DNA from: Paralithodes platypus
Taxonomy: Eukaryota > Arthropoda > Malacostraca > Decapoda > Lithodidae
Direction: 5' to 3'
DNA: 64,000 nucleotides
Assembly: GCA_032716605.1 (NCBI GenBank)
Contig: CM064505.1
Coordinates: 48,309,762-48,373,761 of the forward strand
This document shows, piece by piece, positions 20,201 to 30,015 of the stretch (position 1 is the stretch's first letter; every line of letters starts with the position of its first letter). The notes under the pieces were generated by a model. The model saw nothing but the letters and a program-made list of their open reading frames with translations. It ran no database searches and was not told where the DNA came from. Made by a program: the position numbers and the translations under genes.

Positions 20201-20239
20201 GATGTTGCCCACAAAAAAACTAGTTAGTGGTAGTTGCAC
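17234..20239 (-). CDS. LINE-B ORF2: endonuclease-reverse transcriptase
   Basis: An uninterrupted frame of about 1000 codons. Endonuclease: VGNIRGLYP, TETHLNENI, RSHGGVALYLRED, ILYRPPN, ITGDFNLPIINW and MSDHSLM, covering the catalytic set of APE-type nucleases. RT: GPDGFHAQLLKNC, IHKGGSKGIAKNYRPVVL, GQHGFRKGRSCLSQLL, YLDFAKAFDKVDHGIL, SGVPQGSVLGPLLFL, and SFADDTRLMKK (catalytic Asp pair). The C-terminal part (LPRLEYCSQLWSP, NYWERLKELQLYSLQRRRERY) is as in CR1/Jockey LINEs. The frame begins inside the end of ORF1 in a different register, so start by reinitiation or frameshift is likely. No defect seen, so this copy could encode active protein, but its ORF1 is split by DIRS-2. Confidence 0.92.
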   Translation of the reverse strand: MQLPLTSFFVGNIRGLYPRNNQCKVPMLEEIAEEDNSIFLTLTETHLNENILDAEINIHNFTLFRADREDRSHGGVALYLREDMAANTETLVAFSNGTTELLAVHIRQTDMLIIILYRPPNTTGEIFKEVTEKIQSLLQNLPTPATDVIITGDFNLPIINWATMKIDGGTRDEKQQAKELMTIMDTAYMKQYIEEPTRGNNTLDLLFGNNFDLVHSYETVKTIMSDHSLMKVRTPTPPRRCQQESSQIPCTSLKDLNFYSKDIDWDRLRAELAGTDWRALFEDKNVDETLSIPQKQCLETCKNTIPPKSSRKQIKQIPRDRKILMKKRTYLRAKQRKTSYAHNITKLQEELDEVERKLIQSHQEQRTREELQAVANIRVNSKFFYAYAKRRLRNTSTIGPLAKPTGELESDPTEMAKILKQQYESVFSPPNEDKKIENATTFFGNAPGTPHQLSSVTVSTEDIIAAIDKIGPNSAAGPDGFHAQLLKNCKHQLALPLKLLWSKSLQTGYVPQSLKEGNVTPIHKGGSKGIAKNYRPVVLTSHLIKIIERTIRAKMVSFLEDNEAFNEGQHGFRKGRSCLSQLLSHYDKILQDIQDGENVDVIYLDFAKAFDKVDHGILLHKLKSLGIGGDLGRWLHSFITNRKQRVTVQGSLSEAGGVISGVPQGSVLGPLLFLIMIGDIDRDLEHSTATSFADDTRLMKKITSQHDAQLLQQDLDKILKWAEENNMALNGDKFELLRYGNKRALQNDTNYKSGQQEITAKETVKDLGVNMSSDATFSQHITKATTTAKQIAGWILRTFHTRNERCMLTLWKSLVLPRLEYCSQLWSPQKVGEITEIEATQRTFTSKIHGFQHFNYWERLKELQLYSLQRRRERYIIIYVWKILEKKVPNPNIQENQHQRRGRLCYVRTTPGSTQKIKSLIHHSFTYNGTRLFNCIPAPLRNMTGVSPDTFKKHLDMWLAKIPDRPPTPGYPSTNSNRLLEWRVEERELPGRSGAPAQLCH

Positions 20240-20348
20240 CTTCCTCTGTGGTTCATGTCTGGCCCCTCGGTTTGGGCTAGGAATCTCTCCATTATCACTT
20301 GAGACCGTTTTTCCACTTCCAGAAGACGTCCCATTACTACCTCTAAAT
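20224..20348 (-). pseudogene. LINE-B ORF1, 3' fragment
   Basis: Last 40-odd codons of ORF1 (LEVVMGRLLEVEKRSQVIME..., ending GRCNYH stop). It is cut from the rest of ORF1 (29031 onward) by DIRS-2. Joining at a shared TAAAT keeps the frame: ...MPDQGAY then LEVVMGRLL. The stop overlaps the start of ORF2 by a few bases. Confidence 0.75.
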
Positions 20349-20771
20349 TATAGGTTTGACTCCTGTAAGGAGATAAAGAAAACCTAATATTTAGTAGTGG
20401 CCCCGTAATCATTGACGAACATGCCTATTACATAAGGCATCCTCTTCAAACACTAATCCGCCGTAGTTTGAATCTACCGCGCAGAGCATTTAAAAACTGA
20501 GGAGCCTTCATCATGAGCGCACGCGACCTCACTCATGGCTTCAGTCATTATGAATTGGGTTCTCACTACGAAAAAACTTCGTAAAAAATAAAAAGAAAAA
20601 GAAAATAAGAATAACTATCCAATAAGCTTTCCATCATATCGTGGATGTACTTGTGTGGATTTCTGACCAGACGCTGAATCAGGCGTCATTCCTCCTTCAC
20701 TGACATATCAAGTAAACCAAAATCCTTAATACATCAACGAATGGGAAGGGGACGGTCGGGAGGGCCCCAGT

Positions 20772-20878
20772 CGTCAATGATTACGGGGCCACTACTAAAT
20801 ATTAGGTTTTCTTTATCTCCTTACAGGAGTCAAACCTATAATTTATTAGTGGCCCCTCCATCATTGACGAACATGCCT
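20772..20878 (-). repeat. DIRS-2 internal complementary region
   Basis: GTCAATGATTACGGGGCC... to ...CAAACCTATA is complementary to the right extremity (20349-20416), and ATTTATTAGTGGCCCC... to ...AACATGCC is complementary to the left extremity (28993-29029). Substitutions in the right extremity (AGATAAAGAAAACC instead of AGATTAGGAAAACC in DIRS-1) are mirrored in this ICR, so the two sites have been copied together. Confidence 0.88.
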
Positions 20879-21443
20879 GATATCTAAGACTGGAGGGGGA
20901 CATTCGTAATCATATCATAACTCTAGAAAAGCAGATAATAAAAACAACCACATACTGTAGTATTCTTACTTTTTGAAAAATGTATTTAATACGGCGTAGG
21001 CCGGAAATATACAAGAAAAAGGGGTTCAGGCAGGTGCGTGCTTCAAAGAAGCCTGCCCGACAAAAATAGGTAACCCTGAAGATTCTGAACACAGATCTGT
21101 AGTTACAAAAGGCACCCCACTCAACGAGTGGTGACAAAAATAATAAGTTATAAGTTTATATGTGCACATCATAAACCCCAAAATACATGTGGAGATCAAT
21201 TGCTAATGAACTCCATTGAACTAATGTTACATTGCTTTCGCAGCTAAAACTACTATAACAACACCGTTGTTTTGTACTAAACTTTGTACTAGCACAAATT
21301 CTCGCAGAGAAATTTTCATATCACATTTTAACCTTAAATTGTATCACAGCTCTCATACTCCGGCGGGGTCTAGGGTGTCCTATGTCAACTGACTGCACCC
21401 CCCCCCCCCCCCTCAAAATAAACATAAGTGACTGCAGGGCCAC

Positions 21444-22424
21444 CTAGACCCTCTGCCTTAAAGCTATACATGGTAAGGAAGGTTTGTCTAGAGCAACTGA
21501 CAAGTATCTAGAGAGAAACGTATGATTAGACGCCCACAACTGTGTGGACGCAATATCTTCAACTGAAAAGTTTTTCAGGAAACGTAAAGAGGCCGCCCAC
21601 TTGCGTAAATCGTGGGCCCTACCCACAACACCGGGATTACTCTCTTTAATGACTTCTACCAGAAGAGAGGCTAATCGCCGTTTAAGTAAGCGTTTACCCG
21701 TACTCGCTACCCATAAAGCACCTTGGGGGTTATGAGGAGCTATTCTCAAATATTTGGTTAGAGCTTGCACTGGACATAAATTATGATGCACCTTTCCCCT
21801 TTTTAACGCCGGCACCGTGAACTCAGAAAACACGTGTGCACTATGCTCATTCTTGGCTACAAACGCCGGGGAGGGTGCAATGGAAATTGAATCATTAAGT
21901 CTACCAAACCTAAGACAATTAGGTGTGTTGCTCATCGCCGCCAGCTCAGACACTCTGTTTCCGGTGGCCAAAGCCAAAAGGAAAACTGCCTTCTTTAAGA
22001 TTAAAGCAAAGTCTGCAGTATTTTGATACAGACGAGAATGAAGTAAAGACAAAGCTTTGTCCAGAGACCAAGTAGGCATGAGCTGACGGGGAGGTGGGCG
22101 GAGTTTAAAACACGCTCTCATAAATCCTGTTTCCTCCGCCACCGGTATGGATAGACCTGTAAGGTCGAAAAAGGGCACTCTAATCGCAGTTAAGTGATTC
22201 TTCAAAGTAACCACAGATAAACGTTTCTGCTCAAACAGATAGTTCAAGTAATTAAAAACCAATGCCACTGAGGGTACAGTTTGTTCCGTTCTAACAATCC
22301 AAGAAGTAAAAGCTTTCCAATGAGATTGATATTGTCGCTTAGTAGACTGAGTATATTGATTGAGCAATTTATTGGTCACATCCCTACCGGATGGTGCTAG
22401 CCACTTGGCCTCCTGAATGTCCAT
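21444..22424 (-). CDS. DIRS-2 tyrosine recombinase
   Basis: About 326 residues from the equivalent ATG (MDIQEAKWLAPSGRDV), almost identical to the DIRS-1 enzyme. The catalytic Arg (TGNRVSEL), His/Arg (HDLRKW) and Tyr (LSRYL) are all present. As in DIRS-1, the frame is open far upstream (to 24251) across RT. Intact. Confidence 0.9.
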   Translation of the reverse strand: MDIQEAKWLAPSGRDVTNKLLNQYTQSTKRQYQSHWKAFTSWIVRTEQTVPSVALVFNYLNYLFEQKRLSVVTLKNHLTAIRVPFFDLTGLSIPVAEETGFMRACFKLRPPPRQLMPTWSLDKALSLLHSRLYQNTADFALILKKAVFLLALATGNRVSELAAMSNTPNCLRFGRLNDSISIAPSPAFVAKNEHSAHVFSEFTVPALKRGKVHHNLCPVQALTKYLRIAPHNPQGALWVASTGKRLLKRRLASLLVEVIKESNPGVVGRAHDLRKWAASLRFLKNFSVEDIASTQLWASNHTFLSRYLSVALDKPSLPCIALRQRV

Positions 22425-24322
22425 AATGCAAAAGTCAGCGAGGTCTCTAGGTTGCCAATCGTGTCTAAGTGGAAGTACCCGACCGGGAGCGATACCGGGT
22501 CCGGGCACCACATTATTAACTGCTGGTACCACACCTGCGCCGGCCACAGGGGCGCGATTAGCGAGACTAAGCCTCGATAAACTCGTAGTTTGTTCACTAC
22601 GTGGCACATTAGTGACGCATCTGGCGGCGGAAACAGATAGATGGAGCTCCATCTGTTCCAGTCTGTCACTAGGGCGTCTGGCCCCCCTGCCGGCGTTATC
22701 GCCCGGCGGGTGAGGTATAGAGGGAGCTTGTGAGTCTCCTCGGACGCAAAAAGATCCACTTGTGGATGGGAGAGCTCCGCAATCATTAGGTCGAAAATGG
22801 GTTGCTTGAGCTCCCATTCTACTGTCGTGCTCTGTCTCCGGGACAGAGCGTCTGCCCAGACGTTCGCTACGCCTGGGAGATAAGATGCGTGAAGATAAAT
22901 ATCTAGACTGGTGGCTAGAACAAAAATCTCTTCCGACACGAGTAGCAACTTCCTTGACCTCGTTGACCCTTGTTTCTGAATACAGTGAACTGCATTCAGA
23001 TTGTCCATTCTGAAGGCCACTGACTTGCCCCGTAACGCCGGGCCGTGAGCCTGAAGGAAATACAAGGGGACTAGTAACTCTTTGACATTTATGTGAGAGA
23101 TTTCTAAGTGGGACCAAAGTCCCTGACCCTGGTGCCCCTGATTTGACTGAAATCCCCACCCTATGGTGCCTGACGCATCCGTGTCTACCCATACCGTTGG
23201 AGGAGGAGAGGTCCATGACATGATTGAGTGCAATGTTTCCCTCTTCGCCCAGACCGCTAGTAAGGTGTGGATTAATTTTGGTATGGGCCATAATTTTCCC
23301 GCCGGTAAGAGTGGGAAATATTTGTTGCCTTCCAATATTAATCGTTTTACTTTCAACCGGCCCAACTTGACAGTTAGCTGAATCCAGTTGAGAGAGCCGA
23401 CCAGAGACTCCCAGACTCTTCGTGTCGTAGTCAGACTGTGAAGAAACCTGAACAGTTTCCTGCGAAACCTGTTGCGATTGTCCACACTCTGACTCAGAGT
23501 GAGAGCGGCGGTGTCCCAGACCAGCCCTATCCACTGAATTACTCTTGAGGGAACAAGGTTTGACTTTACCAGATTTACCTTGAAGCCTAGAGTTTTGACA
23601 TGATTTAAAATGATATTGACATGTTTTATGCATAATTGTTGTGTCTCTGCCACCACCAGCCAGTCGTCTAGATACCACAACACTCTGATTCCCTGTTTTA
23701 ACAACGGCATCAGGGCTTGCCGGACTAGTTTCGTGAATAATCGAGGTGCTAGGTTCAAACCGAACGGCATCCTCTGAAAAACAAAATTTTGGTGCCTGAT
23801 CCTCAAGGCCAGAAACCTTTGAAATCTTTTGTTGACCGACACGTGCCAATAGGCGTCTGTCAGGTCTAGGGAACACATCCAGCCTCCCGGCGGAAGTGTT
23901 AGCCTGATTTGATGAACTGTTAACATTCTGAAAGACTCGTTGTAAATGTGAAGATTCAGATAAGACAGGTCTACGACCGGCCTCATCTGAACACTGTCCC
24001 GTTTGTGAACCAAAAACAGTTTTGACGTGAATACAGGGTAATCTGGAGGGACCGGGATGATGACATTCTTGGCAATCATCTCCTGGACCAGCAACTCCAC
24101 CTCTAATGAAACACAATTTGCCGTTGTCGGCTGACGTAAGCGAGGTCGCCGGAGCCACTGCCAAGTGATGCCTTTGCGTGCCACCATCCGTGCCCAGGTT
24201 TTTAACGGCCATGCTTGGTGACACGTTCGGAACGACCCAGTTAGCAGACAAGGGTTCGCCGGCTGTACTTCCCTCGGTTCCTCCGGCTCTAAGATAGGCA
24301 CTGGGAGTGAGAAAGACTTTAA
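22397..24322 (-). CDS. DIRS-2 reverse transcriptase / RNase H
   Basis: Same domain order and motifs as DIRS-1 (YLDDW, VDTDASG, RMDN, WADALSRR). The stop falls seven codons earlier than in DIRS-1 (after FRRPSG), caused by a substitution that makes TAG; this trims only the extreme C terminus beyond RNase H. There is a Pro-to-His change in the LFLVHKRDSV segment of the fingers. The frame is open upstream into the end of gag in the -1 register. Confidence 0.88.
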   Translation of the reverse strand, partial: LKSFSLPVPILEPEEPREVQPANPCLLTGSFRTCHQAWPLKTWARMVARKGITWQWLRRPRLRQPTTANCVSLEVELLVQEMIAKNVIIPVPPDYPVFTSKLFLVHKRDSVQMRPVVDLSYLNLHIYNESFRMLTVHQIRLTLPPGGWMCSLDLTDAYWHVSVNKRFQRFLALRIRHQNFVFQRMPFGLNLAPRLFTKLVRQALMPLLKQGIRVLWYLDDWLVVAETQQLCIKHVNIILNHVKTLGFKVNLVKSNLVPSRVIQWIGLVWDTAALTLSQSVDNRNRFRRKLFRFLHSLTTTRRVWESLVGSLNWIQLTVKLGRLKVKRLILEGNKYFPLLPAGKLWPIPKLIHTLLAVWAKRETLHSIMSWTSPPPTVWVDTDASGTIGWGFQSNQGHQGQGLWSHLEISHINVKELLVPLYFLQAHGPALRGKSVAFRMDNLNAVHCIQKQGSTRSRKLLLVSEEIFVLATSLDIYLHASYLPGVANVWADALSRRQSTTVEWELKQPIFDLMIAELSHPQVDLFASEETHKLPLYLTRRAITPAGGPDALVTDWNRWSSIYLFPPPDASLMCHVVNKLRVYRGLVSLIAPLWPAQVWYQQLIMWCPDPVSLPVGYFHLDTIGNLETSLTFALWTFRRPSG

Positions 24323-26919
24323 TTTTTTGATGGTGGGTTTGGTGGTGTTGGACGCTTCGCCGGCTGGCTGGTGTGGGCCGAAGACTGGCCCTGCCCCGGC
24401 TTATACTGGCCGCGTCCCCTCTGTCTATGCCTGAACTGACCCAGGGGGGATTGGGAGGACTTAGGCGGAAGAAACCGCTTAGAACCCCCTGGCTGAGCTT
24501 TAGTAGGAGGCTTAGGTTTGGGGAAGTTAAATGCGGGTTTCTTAGCCTGTGCGGGACTGTGCTTCACGGCCTGTGCCATGTTAAACACTGTTCGCCATAC
24601 ATCAGGGGACATTAAAGAAGGTGTAAGTACTGGGGACATTACCACCTGGTTAGCAATGCGATCAGGCAGCTTGCGAACTAATGACATCCTAAGATCCTGT
24701 CGTGCTCGCACCGCCTCAAGTAAGGCTGTGCGTATGTCACCTAAGGATTGAATCGACGACTGAAGAATCAGACGCCGGGATAACTCAACTGATCTTCGAG
24801 CATCCGCGTCTGCGATTGCCTGAGTAGACCTGAGTAAAGACTTAGCCACCTGTTGAGAAACTATGTACTGTGAAAACAGGCGGAAAGCTTTTCCCCTTAG
24901 CCTAAATTCTCTGTCTAGGTGAGAAGGGGTAGGGGTAGTGAATGGTTCCTTCAGTTCACAAAGATTAATCTTAGGGGCAGCTAAAAAAGAAAATAAAGCT
25001 GACGGAACTCCGCCGGCAGAACCTACCGGCATGGAGAACCATGAATGTGTATCCTGAGGGATCTGGTGGGAAGATTTAGAAGTGAAAGTGGTTGCAAAGT
25101 TTTGAGCCTCTACCTCCCAATCCACCCAAGGTCCTGGTCCCAACTGTCCCACCTTCAACACTGGATTAGCTGTCTCGTCTGTGACTGTCTGTAAATCTAG
25201 TTCAGGAGTAAGAGCCGACAGAGCCTTAATATCATTAAACCCATCCAGCTTAGACCAGTCTGAAAAAAGTTTTGAAGCTGAGGCAGGGGGTAAAGCAGGC
25301 TTAGATGCATAAACAAAATAATCCTGATGATAATAACTAGGTATAGCCTTGATATTTACGTCCAAAACATTACCCAAGGCATCCAATGCCCTTAATTTCT
25401 TAGACTTATTTCCCTGGATAAACCACTCACGTGGTACTGGGAGTTCCCCTGACAAGGTAGGCTGGGCAAGCTCTGGCTTAGAGGGGTTCAAAGGGACCCA
25501 TGACTCGTCTGGCCCATAAAGCAGGGGCATAGCTACCTTTCTAAGAGGCGCTTTGTCTAGAGGGGGTGGATTAACATCCGTAATGACCCTGACATTTGAC
25601 GTAGTGAATGCCGCCGTAGCTGGCTTAGAGCTCCCTGCCGGTGACAGAGTAGGAGGGTTAGGAATCTTAGATAAATCGATTGACGTTATCAGAGGCCGTA
25701 CCGCAGAACTTGTCAAGGGAGCCCCCAAGTCCATTGTGGGGTTTTCTCGTTGTTGATTAAAGAATTTTGATAGAGCATGAGTAAGTAACCCATCAATTTC
25801 TTGTGCTGTAACAAACTGGTTAGATGCAGAACTTTCAGGTGAATCAGTATTATCATGGGCGGCGTCCAGGCCTGAGCCTGACCTTTGTCCCTCCCTATCT
25901 GAAATTAATGACACTTCATCTTGTTCCTCCCGATCCTCCTGAGAAGACCCCGCCGAGGCAGGGGCACCTTGTTTCCAAGATAAATCAGGGATAGAGGATG
26001 GGGTCGCCGCGTCCCTGTGGACATCGGCTACTGTGTGACTCGTACGAGTCGGACGTGGATGGTCAGACCCTGGCTGAGCAAACCGCCAAACACCGAGGCT
26101 CTGGCCTACGCTCTCTTGAGAGTCTGAAACATTCTCAATTATTGAATTTCCTGAACTTTCCGTTTCTAGGGTTAAAATATCAATAGGTAAATCTTGTTTA
26201 GGGACAGGCGCTTCACTATACTCTGAGGCTGTAACAGAAACATTTTCAGGTGTAGAGGTACGATGAGATGCACTAGACTTAGTAGAATGTCGAGAGGACT
26301 TCTTATGGGAATCCTTTTTGGAGGATTTGTGGCTACGGTGTGACCGCGAACTAGACCTAGGTTTGGAAGAATCACCACCATGGCCACTGGGGGAAGCTTC
26401 AGTCTTACACTTCTTACTAGCCGGGGAAGAGGCCCGACTTGAAGACCGCTGTCTGAGGGGTGACCTTGACCTCGATCTCGCCTGCGACGAGGAGGTGGCT
26501 GCCGGGGGAGTAGGCTCTCTCGGGCGTTTAAACGTATCCACAGACGATACAGAACCCTGGCTAGTCTCTGTCGGCTTAAAACCCGTTACTCTAGAGGTAC
26601 GTTTAGGGGGAGGGTGCTCTGACAGCAACTTATCCCAAAGTGGGACGTTGTCACATTGAAGTGACTTATGTGCGACAATGGTAGTATAGGCCGACATTTG
26701 TTGTCTGACCTCTCTCAACGCTACCGCCGCGGTCTTGTCATTGTCACACAGGACTTTATTGGCTAATTGGGAGCAAAATGAACAATTAAGTGTAACCCAG
26801 AGACCCCTTGAACGGTCTAGACATCTAACACACCTTATGCAAAGGGTATGCGCAAAAATTGGGATACCCGCGCAAGTAGGGGTAATGCACAGGGCAAAAA
26901 CTGGGGCCACATTAGCCAT
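24319..26919 (-). CDS. DIRS-2 Gag-like protein
   Basis: 866 residues, colinear with the DIRS-1 protein: Cys-rich N terminus (MANVAPVFALCITPTCAG), SR/SK-rich stretch, conserved central region, basic C terminus. It lacks six residues of the FSGQRGRG segment near the C terminus through an in-frame deletion. The predicted DNA/RNA-binding ends are otherwise intact. Confidence 0.85.
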   Translation of the reverse strand: MANVAPVFALCITPTCAGIPIFAHTLCIRCVRCLDRSRGLWVTLNCSFCSQLANKVLCDNDKTAAVALREVRQQMSAYTTIVAHKSLQCDNVPLWDKLLSEHPPPKRTSRVTGFKPTETSQGSVSSVDTFKRPREPTPPAATSSSQARSRSRSPLRQRSSSRASSPASKKCKTEASPSGHGGDSSKPRSSSRSHRSHKSSKKDSHKKSSRHSTKSSASHRTSTPENVSVTASEYSEAPVPKQDLPIDILTLETESSGNSIIENVSDSQESVGQSLGVWRFAQPGSDHPRPTRTSHTVADVHRDAATPSSIPDLSWKQGAPASAGSSQEDREEQDEVSLISDREGQRSGSGLDAAHDNTDSPESSASNQFVTAQEIDGLLTHALSKFFNQQRENPTMDLGAPLTSSAVRPLITSIDLSKIPNPPTLSPAGSSKPATAAFTTSNVRVITDVNPPPLDKAPLRKVAMPLLYGPDESWVPLNPSKPELAQPTLSGELPVPREWFIQGNKSKKLRALDALGNVLDVNIKAIPSYYHQDYFVYASKPALPPASASKLFSDWSKLDGFNDIKALSALTPELDLQTVTDETANPVLKVGQLGPGPWVDWEVEAQNFATTFTSKSSHQIPQDTHSWFSMPVGSAGGVPSALFSFLAAPKINLCELKEPFTTPTPSHLDREFRLRGKAFRLFSQYIVSQQVAKSLLRSTQAIADADARRSVELSRRLILQSSIQSLGDIRTALLEAVRARQDLRMSLVRKLPDRIANQVVMSPVLTPSLMSPDVWRTVFNMAQAVKHSPAQAKKPAFNFPKPKPPTKAQPGGSKRFLPPKSSQSPLGQFRHRQRGRGQYKPGQGQSSAHTSQPAKRPTPPNPPSKN
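24322..24328 (-). promoter_or_regulatory. Candidate -1 frameshift heptamer at the DIRS-2 gag stop
   Basis: gag ends TCA AAA AAT TAA, giving the slippery word A AAA AAT. The last base differs from DIRS-1 and DIRS-3 (C), but all variants keep the X XXY YYZ pattern and the following TAA. Confidence 0.55.
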
Positions 26920-26979
26920 GACAGAGACTGGTGTGAGGAAACTACCGCCGGGTCTGTATTGGTCCGCCGGAGCTCAGCT

Positions 26980-28403
26980 CTGGAAAAATAAAGAAAAATT
27001 TCCAGGAATTAATGCTCATAAGGTTAACCCACGTGTTCGCATACAAGTGTTAATAACCCGCCGGGTAACGGGATGCAAAGACACAGCTAACACATCTCGC
27101 TACGCGGCTGGGTGTAAAGAGGCTAAACAAATCTTCTTAGCTAAAGAACATGAAGAATACCCTCTGATATAATGGTCCAGTATGGCACTTATAGTCTGTA
27201 GGAGGTGGTGACTGTCTCAAGATTCAATTTTGTAACAAAGCCCCCCCTCATAAAGACGCCGGCCCTTGAAATATTTTAGTAGAATAGCCCAGGGCAGGAA
27301 TATACGAGATCTGATTTTTTAACGAATTGTCCCAAACGATCGTCGTAAAAATAGAAGGCGGCGATACTGAAAGTATCACCCATTTAAGGTTAATCGAAAT
27401 TGAATTTGTTTATAAATTCCTTAGTTCCTCCACTTAGGGGCACCCGCCGGGTGTGGGAATCGATTTGGATAAACCTCACTGATCCTTCAATTGCTGTAAG
27501 AGTAAAGGCAGCGATACACAGAGTAACACTCAAATGGATTGGTTAACTATATGAGACCTAAGTCGTTTTATCCCACCCTGCTCAGGTGCACCCGCCGGGT
27601 GAGAAGTCTAAAAGTTAACCCCACAAGTTCCTGACCCCACTTCTTTGTAAAAGATCGCCGGGGAGGAACGCCTAAACAACAGCTAGGTTTTCCATGTGGT
27701 TGTCGTAAACCAGGTAGAAAAACCTATAAAAAACGAGTGTTCTCAAGAACGTCGTTTCTTTATATATATATAAATATATATGTAAGGATGGGTACAGCCA
27801 TCCCGCCGGGAATTTAAAGGAGGCCTGAAACCAGGCACCCACAGAGACGCAGTCCTGGAGAGCCACAGACACCTCCCCACGCCGGGGAACCAGCCAGAGT
27901 TAAAAACCACGTGTGGCCCAACACTGCTCATCGGTCAGGATTTTTCATGGTGAAACCGAGAAAAACCCGCCGGAAGGCAAACCCCACCCTGAACAGACAC
28001 CATCTGAACAATACGACACGAGGAGAGACACGCACGACTAACCAAGGTCACAACATAATCCGTGGAATTAGCCAAAACACAACTAAACCAGGAAACAAAT
28101 ATAGTCCGAGGAATTAGCCAATACACAACTAAAACCCGGATACACATGACACAGTAGGGCATATTTATAAAATAAATAATAACACTAGACATGTGGCAAA
28201 GCTACGAGCGGCTGGCTAGGCCTAGGTAGACGGCATGAAAATAGTTGAAATATAAACACACACTGGAATATCACAACAGGAACCACCGCCAACACACCAC
28301 CGAAGCGATAACTACCCACCCCGGGAAGCCTGACACGGACCCAGAAAAAACTTCACTAAGTGAAGAAAAATACGCTGGGAACGTCAGCAAACACACAGCT
28401 TAC
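26980..28403 (-). other. DIRS-2 leader: predicted 5' UTR intron
   Basis: Donor GATGAG|GTAAGC (first base 28403) and acceptor TTTTTCCAG|AGCTGAG (last base 26980) are in the same positions as in DIRS-1. It contains the two hairpin/CACCCGCCGGGTG modules (about 27331-27470 and 27480-27610) with several substitutions relative to DIRS-1. Confidence 0.6.
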
Positions 28404-28719
28404 CTCATCAGAAGGATAAAAGGCAGCAATAATTAACGCGTAATGAAAGCCGCCTGCATCACCAACTAACACAACTGTGAAAAGTTCACGTGTCCACAAC
28501 AGGACCACGAGGGTACATCCGAAATAGATGCCCCATACATACGACCCAAAATACACTGCACTGCGGGCAACCAGCCCAGGACACTCCTGCTACGCCTATC
28601 CTAACCTTACTCGATACATCCTAGAGTAAACAAATGAGAAAAAACTCACTAGGGACGCAACGAATGCGGAACCAGCGGAGCCTGAAAGGTACGTCCGGGC
28701 AGGCTGAGCGCAGAGCAAA

Positions 28720-29030
28720 GAAGGAGGAATGACGCCTGATTCAGCGTCTGGTCAGAAATCCACACAAGTACATCCACGATATGATGGAAAGCTTATTGGA
28801 TAGTTATTCTTATTTTCTTTTTGTTTTTATTTTTTACGAAGTTTTTTCGTAGTGAGAACCCAATTCATAATGACTGAAGCCATGAGTGAGGTCGCGTGCG
28901 CTCATGATGAAGGCTCCTCAGTTTTTAAATGCTCTGCGCGGTAGATTCAAACTACGGCGGATTAGTGTTTGAAGAGGATGCCTTATGTAATAGGCATGTT
29001 CGTCAATGATGGAGGGGCCACTAATAAATA
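28720..29030 (-). repeat. DIRS-2 left inverted terminal repeat
   Basis: Inverted complement of about 20408-20701 and nearly identical to 11474-11784. The boundary with LINE-B is at ...CTAATAAATA|AGCACC. Confidence 0.88.
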
Positions 29031-29985
29031 AGCACCTTGGTCGGGCATAGCCGTGTGTACCGCTGCTGGTCTGACCTTGTGAGTTTGCTGGATGGTTGGC
29101 CAGCTTCTGAGGGCATTGCATTGGCTTTCTAATTTTTCCTCATGTGTTGGTGTGTAAGCAAATTCCCTTTGAATGTGTCCTGTAGCGTGTTCCCTTGGTT
29201 TGTTGACGTTGTTTCTGGGCGTCAGTATTTTGGTTCCCTTGATGTGTGGAAGATTGCAGTCTCTCATAGTACATGCCCTTTTGTTGAGTGAGATTCTGCA
29301 TACATATGGGTGGTAGTCGATGCACTTCCATCCACGCTTGCAACCGATTCTTTCATCCCGCCCGTGCTTCATGAATTTTGCACATATTTTTGGGTGGTCT
29401 TGTTTGCATCCCATGCCCACTACTCCATATCGGCATTCATTTCTTAGGTAGAAATTGCATACTTCCATGCTTTTCCTCCTAATATCGGTGCCCCTGTATT
29501 CAGCTCTGGGCCTAGGTCTCCATGAATTTGTATTTACAGCACTAACCTCACCTGTTCTTCTGTATGTAGGAGCATTATGGCTGCATCCGTTGCATGTGGG
29601 GTGTGTGCTCGTTGGGGTCCCCGACCTCACCTGTCTTGCTGCATTTTGAGGAGGCTCTGCCGTGTCTGCTAGTGTTGCGGGGGGGAGGCTATGGGCATCT
29701 GGCATTGTGATGCTAATATTTCCTGGTGTGTTCCCCAGACCTAGATCTAGGCCTATAGCCACGTTTGTTGTGTTACTGGTATGGGGGTTGTCACCGTCAC
29801 TCTTGCCTACGGCTACTTCTGGGCTTTTGGGTAGGCCTTGGCCTAGGTCAGTGTCCCCAGTTAATTCCTTGGTTGTTGGAGTATTGTCAGCTGGCGTGTT
29901 GGTGACAGCTTTGTTGCTCTGGAGCTGAACATGGATTTTTCTTACCTTACTTATCGCTCCAGAATTGGTTATTCGTTCCTTGTAC
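29031..29985 (-). pseudogene. LINE-B ORF1 (CCCH-type zinc-finger, Gag-like), 5' part
   Basis: The minus-strand frame reads from about NSGAISKVRKIHVQLQ through a Thr/Pro-rich region to a Cys/His array: CNFYLRNECRYGVVGMGC, KICAKFMKHGRDERIGC, YVCRISLNKRACTMRDC with interspersed His. These resemble CCCH zinc fingers used by some invertebrate LINE ORF1 proteins to bind RNA. The frame runs to MPDQGAY, where DIRS-2 interrupts it; the last part is at 20224-20348. The 5' end is cut by the 3' end of LINE-C. Confidence 0.75.
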
Positions 29986-30015
29986 TCACCTAATTGTAGT
30001 ATACAGGATTTGAGC

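Larger units (their letters stand above)
20349..29030 (-). mobile_element. DIRS-2: full-length DIRS retrotransposon, near-identical to DIRS-1
   Basis: Same order and features as DIRS-1 over 8.7 kb. Right ITR 20349-20701, ICR about 20772-20878 with junction near 20839/20840, left ITR about 28720-29030. Differences from DIRS-1 are scattered substitutions and a few small indels (for example an 18-bp loss in gag). Both flanks belong to ORF1 of LINE-B, so the exact insertion point is defined. Confidence 0.93.
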
